A stretch of DNA of 21,793 nt. Origin: Faecalibacterium prausnitzii (lineage in GTDB: Bacteria > Bacillota > Clostridia > Oscillospirales > Ruminococcaceae). The stretch lies in the NCBI GenBank assembly GCA_002313795.1, contig DCCL01000012.1, positions 763-22,555 of the forward strand, in the 5' to 3' direction. Positions 15,281 through 21,793 of the stretch are shown here, piece by piece. The notes beneath the pieces were generated by a model. It made no database searches. It saw only the letters and a program-made list of their open reading frames with translations, and was not told where the DNA came from. Each line of letters opens with the position of its first letter. Position 1 is the first letter of the stretch. A program made the position numbers and the translations under genes.

Positions 15281-15440
15281 GAAGCCGTTTTCATAAGCAT
15301 TGCCACAGCCCGGACGGCCTTTTTGCTCCCATCCTGCGTTGCTTTCCCTTGCGATCCGTCAGGAGCGCTGCGGAAAATCGCCTTGGCTGGACGCAAAAAA
15401 TTCTCGTCGTCCGGCGCGCCCCGCTTACGAAAACAGCTTC
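15281..15440. repeat. 160-bp imperfect palindromic element (MITE-like) between convergent genes
   Basis: The ends GAAGCCGTTTTCATAAGC (15281-15298) and GCTTACGAAAACAGCTTC (15423-15440) are inverted copies matching at 16 of 18 bases. Inside, the arms keep pairing in blocks (CCGGACG with CGTCCGG, TTTTTGC with GCAAAAA) up to a tip GCG-a-TCC-gtca-GGA-g-CGC at 15351-15368. The tip centre is within one base of the element centre. It carries no gene. It fills the gap between the symporter stop and the LysR stop, leaving 6 bases, and probably terminates both transcripts. Short structure and terminal repeats suggest a non-autonomous mobile or repetitive element; copy number is not known from this window. 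Confidence 0.65.
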
Positions 15441-15446
15441 TGAGTT

Positions 15447-16364
15447 TCAGCCCGGATATTCCCGGGCGACCCGGATGAACTCCTGAATGATGCTCCACTG
15501 ATAGGGGCGGCGGAGGTAGCCAAAGCGGATGGGATAGGATGCCCCTTCGTCGAAGCAGAGGATATACATCTGGTGGAGCTGCTCTTCCGAGAGGGATGTG
15601 TGGAGCAGGTTCTCGGGGCTGAAACAGGCCCCGACGCCCTTTTCGCAGAGGGAGAGCAGAGTCTCGAGGTTCTCCGAATAGGCGCGGATGGTGGGCCGGA
15701 TGCCGGTGCGGTGGAGCATCTCCCGGCCGATGCGTCCGGCGATGCTCTCAGAGGTGCCCAGAACAAAAGGACAGTTTTGCAATGCGCGGAGGTCTCCTCC
15801 GCGCATTTCTGCTTCATTGGCGGCAAAGTCGATGCTGCAGCGGGTCAGCAGCTCTTTGGAGATGCAGAGGACGATGCGCTCATCGTAAAAAGGCTCGGCG
15901 GCGATCTCCGGAGAGGTCTTGGAGAACTCGCCGATGGCGAGGTCGATGGTGCCGTCGATGACCAGTTTCTGCAGGGTGCTGTTGGTGGTCTCGGTGAGGG
16001 TGACGGCTACCTGCGGGTACTCCTGCTGGAATGCCGTGATGATACGGGGCAGGATGGCATGGCTGCGGGTGAAGGCGATGCCCACCCGCAGTTCGCCTTT
16101 CTGGTTCTGGGAGATGTCGCAGAGCTCCTGCTGCATGGTGTGCTGCAAACGGCGGATGTCCTCCGCATATCGCAGGAAGGTCTTGCCGGCATAGGTCAGT
16201 TCCAGCGGGATGCGCCGCACCACCAGCTGACAGTTCAGTTCCTTTTCCAGCCCGGCGATGTGGGAGGAAAGGGACTGCTGGGTGATGTGCAGCAGCTCGG
16301 CGGCGCGGGTGAAGCTGCGCTCCTGGGCCAGCACAGAAAAGTATTCCAGAGAATCAAAATTCAT
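15447..16364 (-). CDS. LysR-family transcriptional regulator
   Basis: This is a 305-residue protein of standard LysR length. The N-terminal winged helix has LEYFSVLAQERSFTRAAELL, then TQQSLSSHIAGLEKEL. The rest is the two-lobed effector-binding domain (for example GELRVGIAFTRSHAILPRII near residues 90-110). AGGAGG at 16372-16377 on the complementary strand sets the start. It is divergent from an AEC-family carrier, so it probably controls that gene and itself. The inducer is not evident. Confidence 0.93.
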   Translation of the reverse strand: MNFDSLEYFSVLAQERSFTRAAELLHITQQSLSSHIAGLEKELNCQLVVRRIPLELTYAGKTFLRYAEDIRRLQHTMQQELCDISQNQKGELRVGIAFTRSHAILPRIITAFQQEYPQVAVTLTETTNSTLQKLVIDGTIDLAIGEFSKTSPEIAAEPFYDERIVLCISKELLTRCSIDFAANEAEMRGGDLRALQNCPFVLGTSESIAGRIGREMLHRTGIRPTIRAYSENLETLLSLCEKGVGACFSPENLLHTSLSEEQLHQMYILCFDEGASYPIRFGYLRRPYQWSIIQEFIRVAREYPG

Positions 16365-16381
16365 GACAAGGCCTCCTACAA

Positions 16382-16410
16382 ATTCTACCTGTAGCTTACA
16401 CCAGTTTTAA
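16382..16410 (-). promoter_or_regulatory. LysR promoter with embedded operator
   Basis: On the minus strand TAGAAT (16382-16387) and TTAAAA (16405-16410) are 17 bases apart. The palindrome TGTAGCTTACA (16390-16400) sits in the spacer, matching the LysR-type T-N11-A dyad size and fitting autoregulation. Confidence 0.55.
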
Positions 16411-16414
16411 CAGT

Positions 16415-16443
16415 TTTACAAGAGAGGGAAAACGTTGTATTCT
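16415..16443 (+). promoter_or_regulatory. Promoter of the AEC-family carrier gene
   Basis: TTTACA (16415-16420) and TATTCT (16438-16443) are 17 bases apart. The -35 box lies about 15 bases from the LysR-type palindrome, the usual place for LysR activation. The leader holds a small CCGGGG-tacag-CCCCGG hairpin at 16473-16489. Confidence 0.6.
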
Positions 16444-16526
16444 AATAGCAAAGAAAGCAAGCTGCCCCGTGTCCGGGGTACAGCCCCGGCAGAAGGCATA
16501 AGACTGTGAAAGGGGATGTAGTTGGC

Positions 16527-17441
16527 ATGAGCTTTCTTGATCTGGCGAGTTTACAGCTGACCCTGTTCATCATGATTCTGGTCGGCCTGCTGGTGAAAAA
16601 GAAGGGCATCGTGGATGAGCACGGCAAAAAGTGCCTTTCCGACCTGTGCATCAATGTCATCATCCCCTGCAACATCTTCAAGTCCTATCTCATCGCTTTC
16701 GACGCAGATATCTTCCGCTCCTGTGCGGCGCTGCTGGTCAGCGCGGTCATCATGCAGGTGCTCTGTCTGGTGCTCAACAAATTTATCTTCAACCGCTATC
16801 CGCCTCAGCAGCGGAAAGTTTTGCAATACTGCACCATCGTGCCCATGAGCGGCTTCCTCGGCAACCCCATCGCCGAGGGCATCTACAATGAAGTGGGTGT
16901 GCTCTACACCTCCATGTTCCTCATCCCCATGCGCATCGTCATGTGGTCGGTGGGCACGACGTATTTTGTGGCAGACGCCGAGACAGATAAGAAAAAGGTC
17001 CTCAAAAATGTGCTGACCCATCCCTGTCTCGTGGCGGTCTATCTGGGCCTGTTCTGTATGCTTACCGGCCTGCGGCCTCCGGAGTTCATCACCAGTGCGG
17101 TGAAGTACATCGGCAACTGCAACTCGGCTGTGAGCATGTTCATCGTAGGCACCATCCTGGCAGATGTGCCCCTGCGCACCATCTGCAATAAGGATACGGT
17201 GGCGTTCAGTGTGCTGCGGCTCGTGCTGCTGCCCGCAGCGGCACTGGGCGTGGGCCTGTTGCTCCATCTGGAGCCTACGGCGCTGGGCGTCAGCGTCCTG
17301 ATGAGCGGAATGCCCGCCGGTGCAACGGCGGCCATCTTCGCCTCCAAGTATGACAGCGATGCACCTTTTGCTACCCGCTGCGTCATCTTTACTACCTTGT
17401 TGTCCATGCTCAGCTTGCCCGTGTGGGCGTGGGCAGTGTGA
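16527..17441 (+). CDS. AEC-family transporter (auxin efflux carrier type permease)
   Basis: This 304-residue membrane protein has about ten helices in two inverted halves. The opening FIMILVGLLVKKKGIVDEHGKKCLSDLCINVIIPC is typical of PF03547. MSGFLGNPIAEGI lies at the first broken helix, and a late MSGMPAGATAAIFASKYDSD lies at the second. Bacterial AEC proteins move organic acids such as malate or malonate, or amino acids; the substrate cannot be read from sequence. The frame extends to a GTG at 16506, but ATG 16527 with AAGGGG upstream fits family length. It is controlled by the divergent LysR gene by position. Confidence 0.88.
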   Translation: MSFLDLASLQLTLFIMILVGLLVKKKGIVDEHGKKCLSDLCINVIIPCNIFKSYLIAFDADIFRSCAALLVSAVIMQVLCLVLNKFIFNRYPPQQRKVLQYCTIVPMSGFLGNPIAEGIYNEVGVLYTSMFLIPMRIVMWSVGTTYFVADAETDKKKVLKNVLTHPCLVAVYLGLFCMLTGLRPPEFITSAVKYIGNCNSAVSMFIVGTILADVPLRTICNKDTVAFSVLRLVLLPAAALGVGLLLHLEPTALGVSVLMSGMPAGATAAIFASKYDSDAPFATRCVIFTTLLSMLSLPVWAWAV

Positions 17442-17467
17442 TTCTCCTTTAAGAGATAAGATATGAC

Positions 17468-17499
17468 AAAAAGGCTCTTCCGCGAGGAAGGGCCTTTTT
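17468..17499 (+). terminator. Rho-independent terminator after the AEC gene
   Basis: AAAAAGGCTCTTCC pairs fully with GGAAGGGCCTTTTT, with one T-G pair, around a GCGA loop, ending in five T residues. Confidence 0.92.
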
Positions 17500-17740
17500 G
17501 CTATCACTATGAAATTTTCGCTGTGCCGTTTCTGTAGGTATTCAAAACAGTCATAACAGACTCCTCCTTTGAGTTTTTATGCAGAAACATTCAAACCCTC
17601 GGAGGATGACAAAAATCAGACGCCTCCGAGGTGCGGAATGATAACAGCACCGGGAGAGAGCATGACCGCTGTATTACAGACAGCGCCTTTTGGATACAGG
17701 ACAACATATAAAATAGAGATTTGCAAGAAGCAGTGATATT
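17500..17740. other. 240-bp intergenic region rich in hairpins
   Basis: No gene of normal size was found. It has a 9-pair inverted repeat, CCTCGGAGG at 17597-17605 and CCTCCGAGG at 17623-17631, and a CGCTGT/ACAGCG hairpin near 17670-17688. A stem GAAGC-a-GTGA/TCAC-c-GCTTC spans about 17727-17751, covering the stop of the flavoprotein gene. On the minus strand a 15-codon frame (17507-17554) has a strong AGGAGG 8 bases before its ATG. The composition is less GC-rich than the surrounding genes. Confidence 0.5.
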
Positions 17741-19033
17741 TCACCGCTTCTTTTTCTTTTGCCCCTTCGCTGCTTTTTCAGCATTGGGCCGTTTCATATG
17801 TCCGCCCATCACTGCCGCCCGGCCCGCCGTGATGCCGCTGCCAAAGGCCCAGTGGAGGTTATAGCCGCCGCAGGTCCCGGCGCAGTCCAGCGTCTCGCCC
17901 ACGAAGTAGAGCCCCGGACAGCCCCGGAACTGGAAATCATCCTCTACCTCGTCCAGCAGCAGACCGCCGCCGGTGGTCTGGGCCTGCTTCCAGCCGCAGG
18001 GGGTCAGACCCTCGAACCGCCAGTTCTTGGCCGTGGCGGCAAGTTTCTGCCAGATGCCGGTCGGCAGAGCAGAAGTATTCTCCGGCAGACCGGCGTCTGC
18101 CCAGAGGGCCCGGCCCAGCTTTGCAGGCAGCAGGCCCAGCCAGAACTCAGCCGCGCCGCCGCCCAGCAGTCCGGCCCGGCGGGCAAACAGGTCAGCCAGT
18201 TCCGCTTCGCTCAGGGCGGGGAAGAGGTCCAGTGCCACCACGGGCTGTTTCGGCCCCCGGCCCGGGGCCAGCAGGCCCGAGAGCTGCATGATGCAGATGC
18301 CGGAAAGGCCGTAATCTGTGAACTGCACCTCACCCATTTCCCGGGCAAGGACGCGGCCCGACGTGCCATCCAGCAGGCTGGCGCAGCCCTTGGCCCGGAT
18401 GCCGGCCAGTGTCTTGCGGGGGCGGGCCACCTGCAAAGCCGTCAGGCAGGGGTAGAGCGGAGCCATCCGCCCGCCGCACTGAGCGGCAAACCGGGTGCCG
18501 AATCCGTCCGTGCCGAACTGCGGTCCGGCCTCACCGCCCATGGCGCAGATGACGGCGTCGGCCCGCAGGGTCTCCGGGCCTGCTTCGGTCTCAAACTGCA
18601 CCGCGTATCCGCCCCGGCTCTGGCTCAGGCTCCGGACGGTGCAGCCCGTGCGCACCTCCACGCCCAAGCGGGCCAGGTGATGTTCCAGCAGGGCCAGCAC
18701 GTCTGCGGCCTGATTGGAGTAGGGGTAGACCCGCCCGGCCTCGTCAGTGCGGGGATAAAGCCCCAGCTGTTCGAACCATGCCAGCGGGGCGGCATCGTTC
18801 ACCACGGCCAGCAGCCGGGCCAGCGCTTTGGGACTGCTGGTGAAGTAGCATTCGGGGCGGATGTCCCGGTTGTCCAGATTGCAGCGTCCGTTGCCGGTGG
18901 CCAGCAGCTTTTTGCCTGCTTTGGGGTTGCGTTCCAGTATCGTGATGGCTGCGCCGCCCTTCGCGCTCTGTGCCGCTGCCAGCGCGGCGGCAAGCCCGGC
19001 GGCTCCGCCGCCCAAAATGAGGATATGCTGCAT
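17741..19033 (-). CDS. HI0933/BaiN-type NAD(P)/FAD-dependent oxidoreductase
   Basis: This 430-residue flavoprotein has the N-terminal dinucleotide fold ILGGGAAGLAAALAAA (GGGAAG at 8-13). It carries the diagnostic AGKKLLATGNGRCNLDN block near 39-55 and the C-terminal FAD motif LDCAGTCGGYNLHWAFGSG ending near residue 400, followed by a basic lysine tail. The family (PF03486) includes BaiN-like and aminoacetone-oxidase-annotated proteins; the reaction of most members is unknown. The frame runs open upstream to 19204, but ATG 19033 is chosen. The Rossmann strand begins right after it, AGGAAGG lies about 10 bases upstream, and a promoter lies at 19068-19096. The upstream codons are promoter DNA. 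Confidence 0.92.
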   Translation of the reverse strand: MQHILILGGGAAGLAAALAAAQSAKGGAAITILERNPKAGKKLLATGNGRCNLDNRDIRPECYFTSSPKALARLLAVVNDAAPLAWFEQLGLYPRTDEAGRVYPYSNQAADVLALLEHHLARLGVEVRTGCTVRSLSQSRGGYAVQFETEAGPETLRADAVICAMGGEAGPQFGTDGFGTRFAAQCGGRMAPLYPCLTALQVARPRKTLAGIRAKGCASLLDGTSGRVLAREMGEVQFTDYGLSGICIMQLSGLLAPGRGPKQPVVALDLFPALSEAELADLFARRAGLLGGGAAEFWLGLLPAKLGRALWADAGLPENTSALPTGIWQKLAATAKNWRFEGLTPCGWKQAQTTGGGLLLDEVEDDFQFRGCPGLYFVGETLDCAGTCGGYNLHWAFGSGITAGRAAVMGGHMKRPNAEKAAKGQKKKKR

Positions 19034-19067
19034 GGTCTGTCCGTCCTTCCTGTTTTCCGATAGTGCC

Positions 19068-19096
19068 ATTGTAGCATAGCCGGGGGCCGGTGTCCA
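19068..19096 (-). promoter_or_regulatory. Promoter of the flavoprotein gene
   Basis: On the minus strand TGGACA (19091-19096) and TACAAT (19068-19073) are 17 bases apart, with an extended -10 TG directly before. It supports the shorter start of the gene. Confidence 0.7.
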
Positions 19097-19128
19097 CTGA
19101 GGGGATGGCAAAGGCAGGACGGTGGAGT

Positions 19129-19157
19129 GTATATTTCCCTTCTGCTTCCACATAATA
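19129..19157 (+). promoter_or_regulatory. Sigma-G-like promoter candidate for spoVT
   Basis: GTATA (19129-19133) and CATAATA (19151-19157) fit the forespore sigma-G pattern G-H-A-T-R and C-A-T-N-H-T-A. The spacing is 17 bases where 18 is usual. In Bacillus subtilis spoVT is a sigma-G gene. A housekeeping promoter using TAATAA is the alternative. Confidence 0.4.
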
Positions 19158-19194
19158 ACTGTACCGTAAAATGAATGGGAAGGAAGGTACACAG

Positions 19195-19737
19195 ATGAAA
19201 GCAACCGGAATCGTCCGCCGCATCGATGAGCTGGGGAGGGTCGTCATCCCCAAGGAGATCCGCCGCACCCAGCGCATCCGCCGGGGCGATCCCCTCGAGA
19301 TCTTCACCACAGGAGAGGGAGAGGTCATCTTCAAGAAGTATTCCCCGGTGGGGGAGCTGCAGGGGGTGGCTGTGCAGTATGTGGAGGTGCTGAGCCGAAG
19401 CTTTGCCCTCACGGCCTTTGTGGCTGACCGCGACCGTATGCTGGCCGCCGCCGGCCCCGGCCGGCGGGACCTGGCTGACCGAAGCATCAGTCAGGCACTG
19501 GAAAAGGTGATGGATTCCCGCAAGCCCTACCTCAGTGAGGGCGACCCCGACCATGTGCTGCTGCCCTGCGAGGGCTCCCTGCGCCCGCTGCTCTGCGCCT
19601 GGCCCATCGTCGCGGCGGGGGATGTCACCGGGGCGGTGGGCCTGCTGGCCGATGACCGCACCCAGCAGCCCGACCCGGCTCAGCAGAAGGCCGTGGCTGT
19701 GGCGGCAGCGTTCCTGGCAAAGCAGATGGAGGAGTAA
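19195..19737 (+). CDS. spoVT: Stage V sporulation protein T (AbrB-type regulator)
   Basis: This 180-residue protein matches SpoVT along its length. Residues 1-50 are the swapped-hairpin AbrB DNA-binding domain (TGIVRRIDELGRVVIPKEIR, then GDPLEIF and VIFKKYSP). Residues 55-178 are a GAF-like domain ending AVAAAFLAKQMEE. In spore formers SpoVT tunes late forespore gene expression. The start at ATG 19195 follows AAGGAAGG and matches the family N terminus; the frame is open to 19171. If the host is a non-sporulating Faecalibacterium the gene has been kept for another use or is a relic. It is a single-gene unit with its own terminator. Confidence 0.93.
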   Translation: MKATGIVRRIDELGRVVIPKEIRRTQRIRRGDPLEIFTTGEGEVIFKKYSPVGELQGVAVQYVEVLSRSFALTAFVADRDRMLAAAGPGRRDLADRSISQALEKVMDSRKPYLSEGDPDHVLLPCEGSLRPLLCAWPIVAAGDVTGAVGLLADDRTQQPDPAQQKAVAVAAAFLAKQMEE

Positions 19738-19753
19738 ACATTATTATAATAAG

Positions 19754-19796
19754 GGGACGGAGCGCCTGCCGCGGGGTGGGCGCTCCGCCTTTGTTT
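19754..19796 (+). terminator. Rho-independent terminator after spoVT
   Basis: The arms CGGAGCGCC and GGCGCTCCG pair around a GC-rich loop, followed by CCTTTGTTT. It separates spoVT from the heat-shock operon. Confidence 0.88.
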
Positions 19797-19838
19797 ATGA
19801 CAGAATTATGAATCTTTCTAAACTTTTTTGAGAACCTA

Positions 19839-19866
19839 TTGACAGCGCAGAAAATTTGATTATAAT
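19839..19866 (+). promoter_or_regulatory. Consensus sigma-A promoter of the hrcA operon
   Basis: A perfect TTGACA (19839-19844) and a perfect TATAAT (19861-19866) are 16 bases apart. Transcription should start within the CIRCE element just downstream. Confidence 0.92.
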
Positions 19867-19870
19867 GGTC

Positions 19871-19897
19871 TTAGCACTCAGGAAGAAGGAGTGCTAA
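19871..19897 (+). promoter_or_regulatory. CIRCE operator (HrcA binding site)
   Basis: The exact CIRCE consensus TTAGCACTC-N9-GAGTGCTAA is present, four bases after the -10 box. HrcA bound here blocks initiation until heat or unfolded protein titrates GroEL, giving autoregulation of the operon. Confidence 0.97.
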
Positions 19898-19929
19898 AGA
19901 AAAACAAAAGCCAAAAGGAGGCAGGCGCT

Positions 19930-21003
19930 ATGACAATGGATGCACGCAAGCAGCGAGTCTTGCAGGCGATCGTGGCGCTGTATGGCCTCGAGGGCGAGCC
20001 TGTGGGCAGCAGTGTGCTGGCAAACTACTTTGACATGGCGGTGTCCAGCGCCACGCTGCGCAACGAAATGGCGGCGCTGACCAAGCTGGGTCTGCTGGAG
20101 CAGCCCCACACCAGCGCGGGCCGTGTCCCCAGTGCCAAAGGCTACCGTTATTATCTGGATAATCTGCTGACGGACGACCAGCCGCTGGACCGGGTGACCC
20201 GGGCCCGCGTCGAAGCCGTTTTCGCCAGCCTTGACCATGAACCTGAAAAGCTGGCGCAGGGCGCTGCCAAGGCGCTGGCCGCCATCAGCGGCTGCACCGC
20301 AGCAGTCAGCACACCCTGTGCTGAGGATCTGTGCGTGGCACACTACGAAGTCGTTCAGGTGGGCCGCAGCGCCGCAGCAGTGCTGGCTGTCACCACAGCC
20401 GGTTACGTCCGCACCCGTGTGGCGCGGGTCCGCACCGGCTTGTCGAGAGATGATGCCGCTGCACTGGCCGCGCTGCTCAACCGCAACCTGACCTTTGTGG
20501 CACCGGTGGATCTCTCCGCCCGGATGCTGGCTGAGATGTGCAGCCAGATCGACCCGGAGCTGGTGCCTGTCATCAGCGCCGCAGCCGCCATCCTGCAGGA
20601 TTCCGCTCAGCCCCATGTATTTCTGGGCGGTGAGCAGCACCTGCTGGACTGGCCTCAGCTGGACGGCAGGGTGGGCGACATCCTTACCCTGCTGAACGAC
20701 GAGGAACAGGCCGCCCGCATCATCGCACCCCCGGCAAAGCGCAATGAGAGCGTGCTGCTGGGCGAGGATCTGGAACCTCAGATCCCCGGTCTGTGCATCG
20801 TCAGTGACCGCTATCTGGTAGGCGGCGGGCTGTGTGGCACGGTGTCCCTCATCGGCCCCACCCGGATGCCTTTCCAGAAGCTGATGCCGCTGCTTCACCT
20901 CTTCGCCGACGAGCTTGGCGAAGGCATGAGCGGCAAACAAAAAGATACCCCGCAGATGGCCGCACCCCGGCGGACTGTGATCTATAAGGAGGACCTGGAA
21001 TGA
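19930..21003 (+). CDS. hrcA: Heat-inducible transcription repressor HrcA
   Basis: This 357-residue repressor has an N-terminal winged helix (VLQAIVALYGLEGEPVGSS, then SSATLRNEMAALTKLGLL) and the family block TSAGRVPSAKGYRYYLD (61-77). A GAF-like domain and dimerisation segment follow, ending with GTVSLIGPTRMPFQKLMPLL. It binds the CIRCE element in front of its own gene. The frame is open back into the CIRCE element, but ATG 19930 is chosen because AGGAGG lies 8 bases upstream and the family starts there. The stop overlaps the grpE start by four bases (ATGA). Confidence 0.96.
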   Translation: MTMDARKQRVLQAIVALYGLEGEPVGSSVLANYFDMAVSSATLRNEMAALTKLGLLEQPHTSAGRVPSAKGYRYYLDNLLTDDQPLDRVTRARVEAVFASLDHEPEKLAQGAAKALAAISGCTAAVSTPCAEDLCVAHYEVVQVGRSAAAVLAVTTAGYVRTRVARVRTGLSRDDAAALAALLNRNLTFVAPVDLSARMLAEMCSQIDPELVPVISAAAAILQDSAQPHVFLGGEQHLLDWPQLDGRVGDILTLLNDEEQAARIIAPPAKRNESVLLGEDLEPQIPGLCIVSDRYLVGGGLCGTVSLIGPTRMPFQKLMPLLHLFADELGEGMSGKQKDTPQMAAPRRTVIYKEDLE

Positions 21004-21635
21004 GCGAAGAGACAAAGAAGACGGCACAGGAGGCTCCGGAGCAGGAAGCAAAGGAACCCGCCAAGGACGCCGCGACTCAGGAAGCGCCCGAGACCGCCGC
21101 AGCCCCCGAAAAGGAAGCTGAAGCAGAGCCTGCCGACGCAAAGAAGAAAGACGGCTGGTTCAACAAGAAAGCCCGTGAGATGGACGCCGTGAAGGCAAAG
21201 CTGGATGCCGCTGAGAAGAACGCCGCACAGGCGAAGGATCAGCTGCTCCGGATGGCTGCCGAGTATGAGAACTACCGCAAGCGCTCCACCCGTGAGGCCG
21301 ACCAGAAGTTCAACGATGGCGTGTCCTTCGCCGTGAATCAGATCATCCCCATCCTGGATACGCTGGAGATGGCAGCAAATGCTCCCACCACCGACGAGAA
21401 CTACAAGAAGGGCGTGACCATGACGCTGGATAAGGCCGCCAAGGCACTGCAGAACCTCCACGTGGAGGAGATCGAGGTGCTGGGCAAGCCCTTTGACCCC
21501 AACTTCATGAATGCCGTCCAGCAGATCCCCGCCCCGGATGGGCAGGAGAGCGGCACGGTCGTCACCGTGTACCAGAAGGGCTACAAGCTGGGCGACAAGA
21601 TTGTCCGCCACGCTACCGTCGTGGTGGCAGAATAA
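21000..21635 (+). CDS. grpE: Nucleotide exchange factor GrpE
   Basis: This 211-residue co-chaperone releases ADP from DnaK. Residues 1-50 form a charged Ala/Glu/Lys-rich disordered arm. A long coiled coil follows (about 55-100, with AAEYENYRKRSTREA), then the helical bundle NQIIPILDTLEMA. The C-terminal beta domain has the family signature GKPFDPNFMNAVQQ and ends KGYKLGDKIVRHATVVVAE. It is coupled to hrcA by ATGA and followed by dnaK after 99 bases. Confidence 0.96.
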   Translation: MSEETKKTAQEAPEQEAKEPAKDAATQEAPETAAAPEKEAEAEPADAKKKDGWFNKKAREMDAVKAKLDAAEKNAAQAKDQLLRMAAEYENYRKRSTREADQKFNDGVSFAVNQIIPILDTLEMAANAPTTDENYKKGVTMTLDKAAKALQNLHVEEIEVLGKPFDPNFMNAVQQIPAPDGQESGTVVTVYQKGYKLGDKIVRHATVVVAE

Positions 21636-21641
21636 CACCGC

Positions 21642-21660
21642 AAAGCCCCGCAGGGGTTTT
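21642..21660 (+). terminator. Small terminator-like hairpin between grpE and dnaK
   Basis: AAAGCCCC pairs with GGGGTTTT around a three-base loop, leaving only a short T run. Placed inside an operon it may reduce or attenuate read-through into dnaK, or act as a processing site. A consensus TTGACA at 21667-21672 follows, but no good -10 box was seen at 16-18 bases. Confidence 0.45.
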
Positions 21661-21734
21661 CAAAAATTGACATCCGCTTCACACATTGAGCATGAGATAA
21701 ACAAGACAAGTTCTTTTGAGAGGAGACTTCATTT

Positions 21735-21793
21735 ATGAGTAAGATTATTGGTATCGACCTTGGTACTACGAACAGCTGCGTGGCTGTCATGGA
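21735..21793 (+). CDS. dnaK: Chaperone DnaK, N-terminal start (partial)
   Basis: The first 19 codons read MSKIIGIDLGTTNSCVAVM, the phosphate-1 ATP-binding loop at the N terminus of all DnaK/Hsp70 proteins. AGGAG lies about 9 bases before the ATG. The gene runs out of the window. It follows hrcA and grpE, the standard clostridial order, with dnaJ expected next. Confidence 0.97.
   Translation, partial: MSKIIGIDLGTTNSCVAVM

Noticed and set aside
13361..17590. Shared 14-base word TTTATGCAGAAACA near 13362 and 17577
   Set aside because: A single 14-base match is expected about once by chance in a window this size, and the flanks do not match.
17759..19063. 434-codon open frame on the plus strand
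   Set aside because: It is the shadow of the flavoprotein gene, which has a complete FAD motif set and its own promoter.

Overview
The window comes from a GC-rich member of the Clostridia. spoVT, hrcA with a CIRCE operator, a glycine riboswitch, an ECF-type vitamin transporter subunit and AGCS/AEC carriers all point that way. Overall composition, codon use and gene content suggest Faecalibacterium or a close relative in the Oscillospirales. That assignment is an inference, since no 16S gene is present. The window is gene-dense, with few long gaps and no tRNA, rRNA, CRISPR array or recognisable transposase.

Left part (1-10200): the tail of an OmpR-type response regulator overlaps its sensor histidine kinase and is followed by a terminator. 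A sigma-A-like promoter then starts a tightly packed run of eight plus-strand genes: rpe, three Rnf-like membrane subunits (D-E-A order), a membrane-anchored glycoside-hydrolase-like protein, a DUF1015 protein, a DEAD-box RNA helicase and an RlmA-type rRNA methyltransferase. The run ends in a near-perfect terminator hairpin. The Rnf-like trio is the most unusual item. It has no RnfB, RnfC or RnfG beside it. All four cysteines that hold the intramembrane iron-sulfur cluster in RnfA and RnfE appear to be replaced, while the D subunit keeps a plausible flavin-attachment threonine.

Middle part (10200-13760): a minus-strand ECF transporter S component is divergent from a MocR-family regulator. The regulator has the usual aminotransferase fold motifs, but arginine sits where the PLP-binding lysine is expected. 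Opposing promoters and an inverted repeat lie between the two genes, suggesting vitamin B6-type regulation. The regulator's 3' end overlaps, tail to tail, a minus-strand membrane-anchored protein that looks like a degenerate LytR-CpsA-Psr domain.

Right-middle part (13440-17740): a single-aptamer glycine riboswitch with a terminator precedes an AGCS alanine/glycine symporter. A 160-bp imperfect palindrome with 18-bp ends fills the gap between the symporter and a convergent LysR gene. The LysR gene is divergent from an AEC-family carrier, with overlapping control signals between them. A 240-bp gap with several hairpins follows.

Right end (17740-21793): a minus-strand HI0933/BaiN-type flavoprotein is divergent from spoVT, which has a sigma-G-like promoter candidate. 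The heat-shock operon hrcA-grpE-dnaK follows, with a textbook promoter and a perfect CIRCE operator. dnaK is cut by the window edge.
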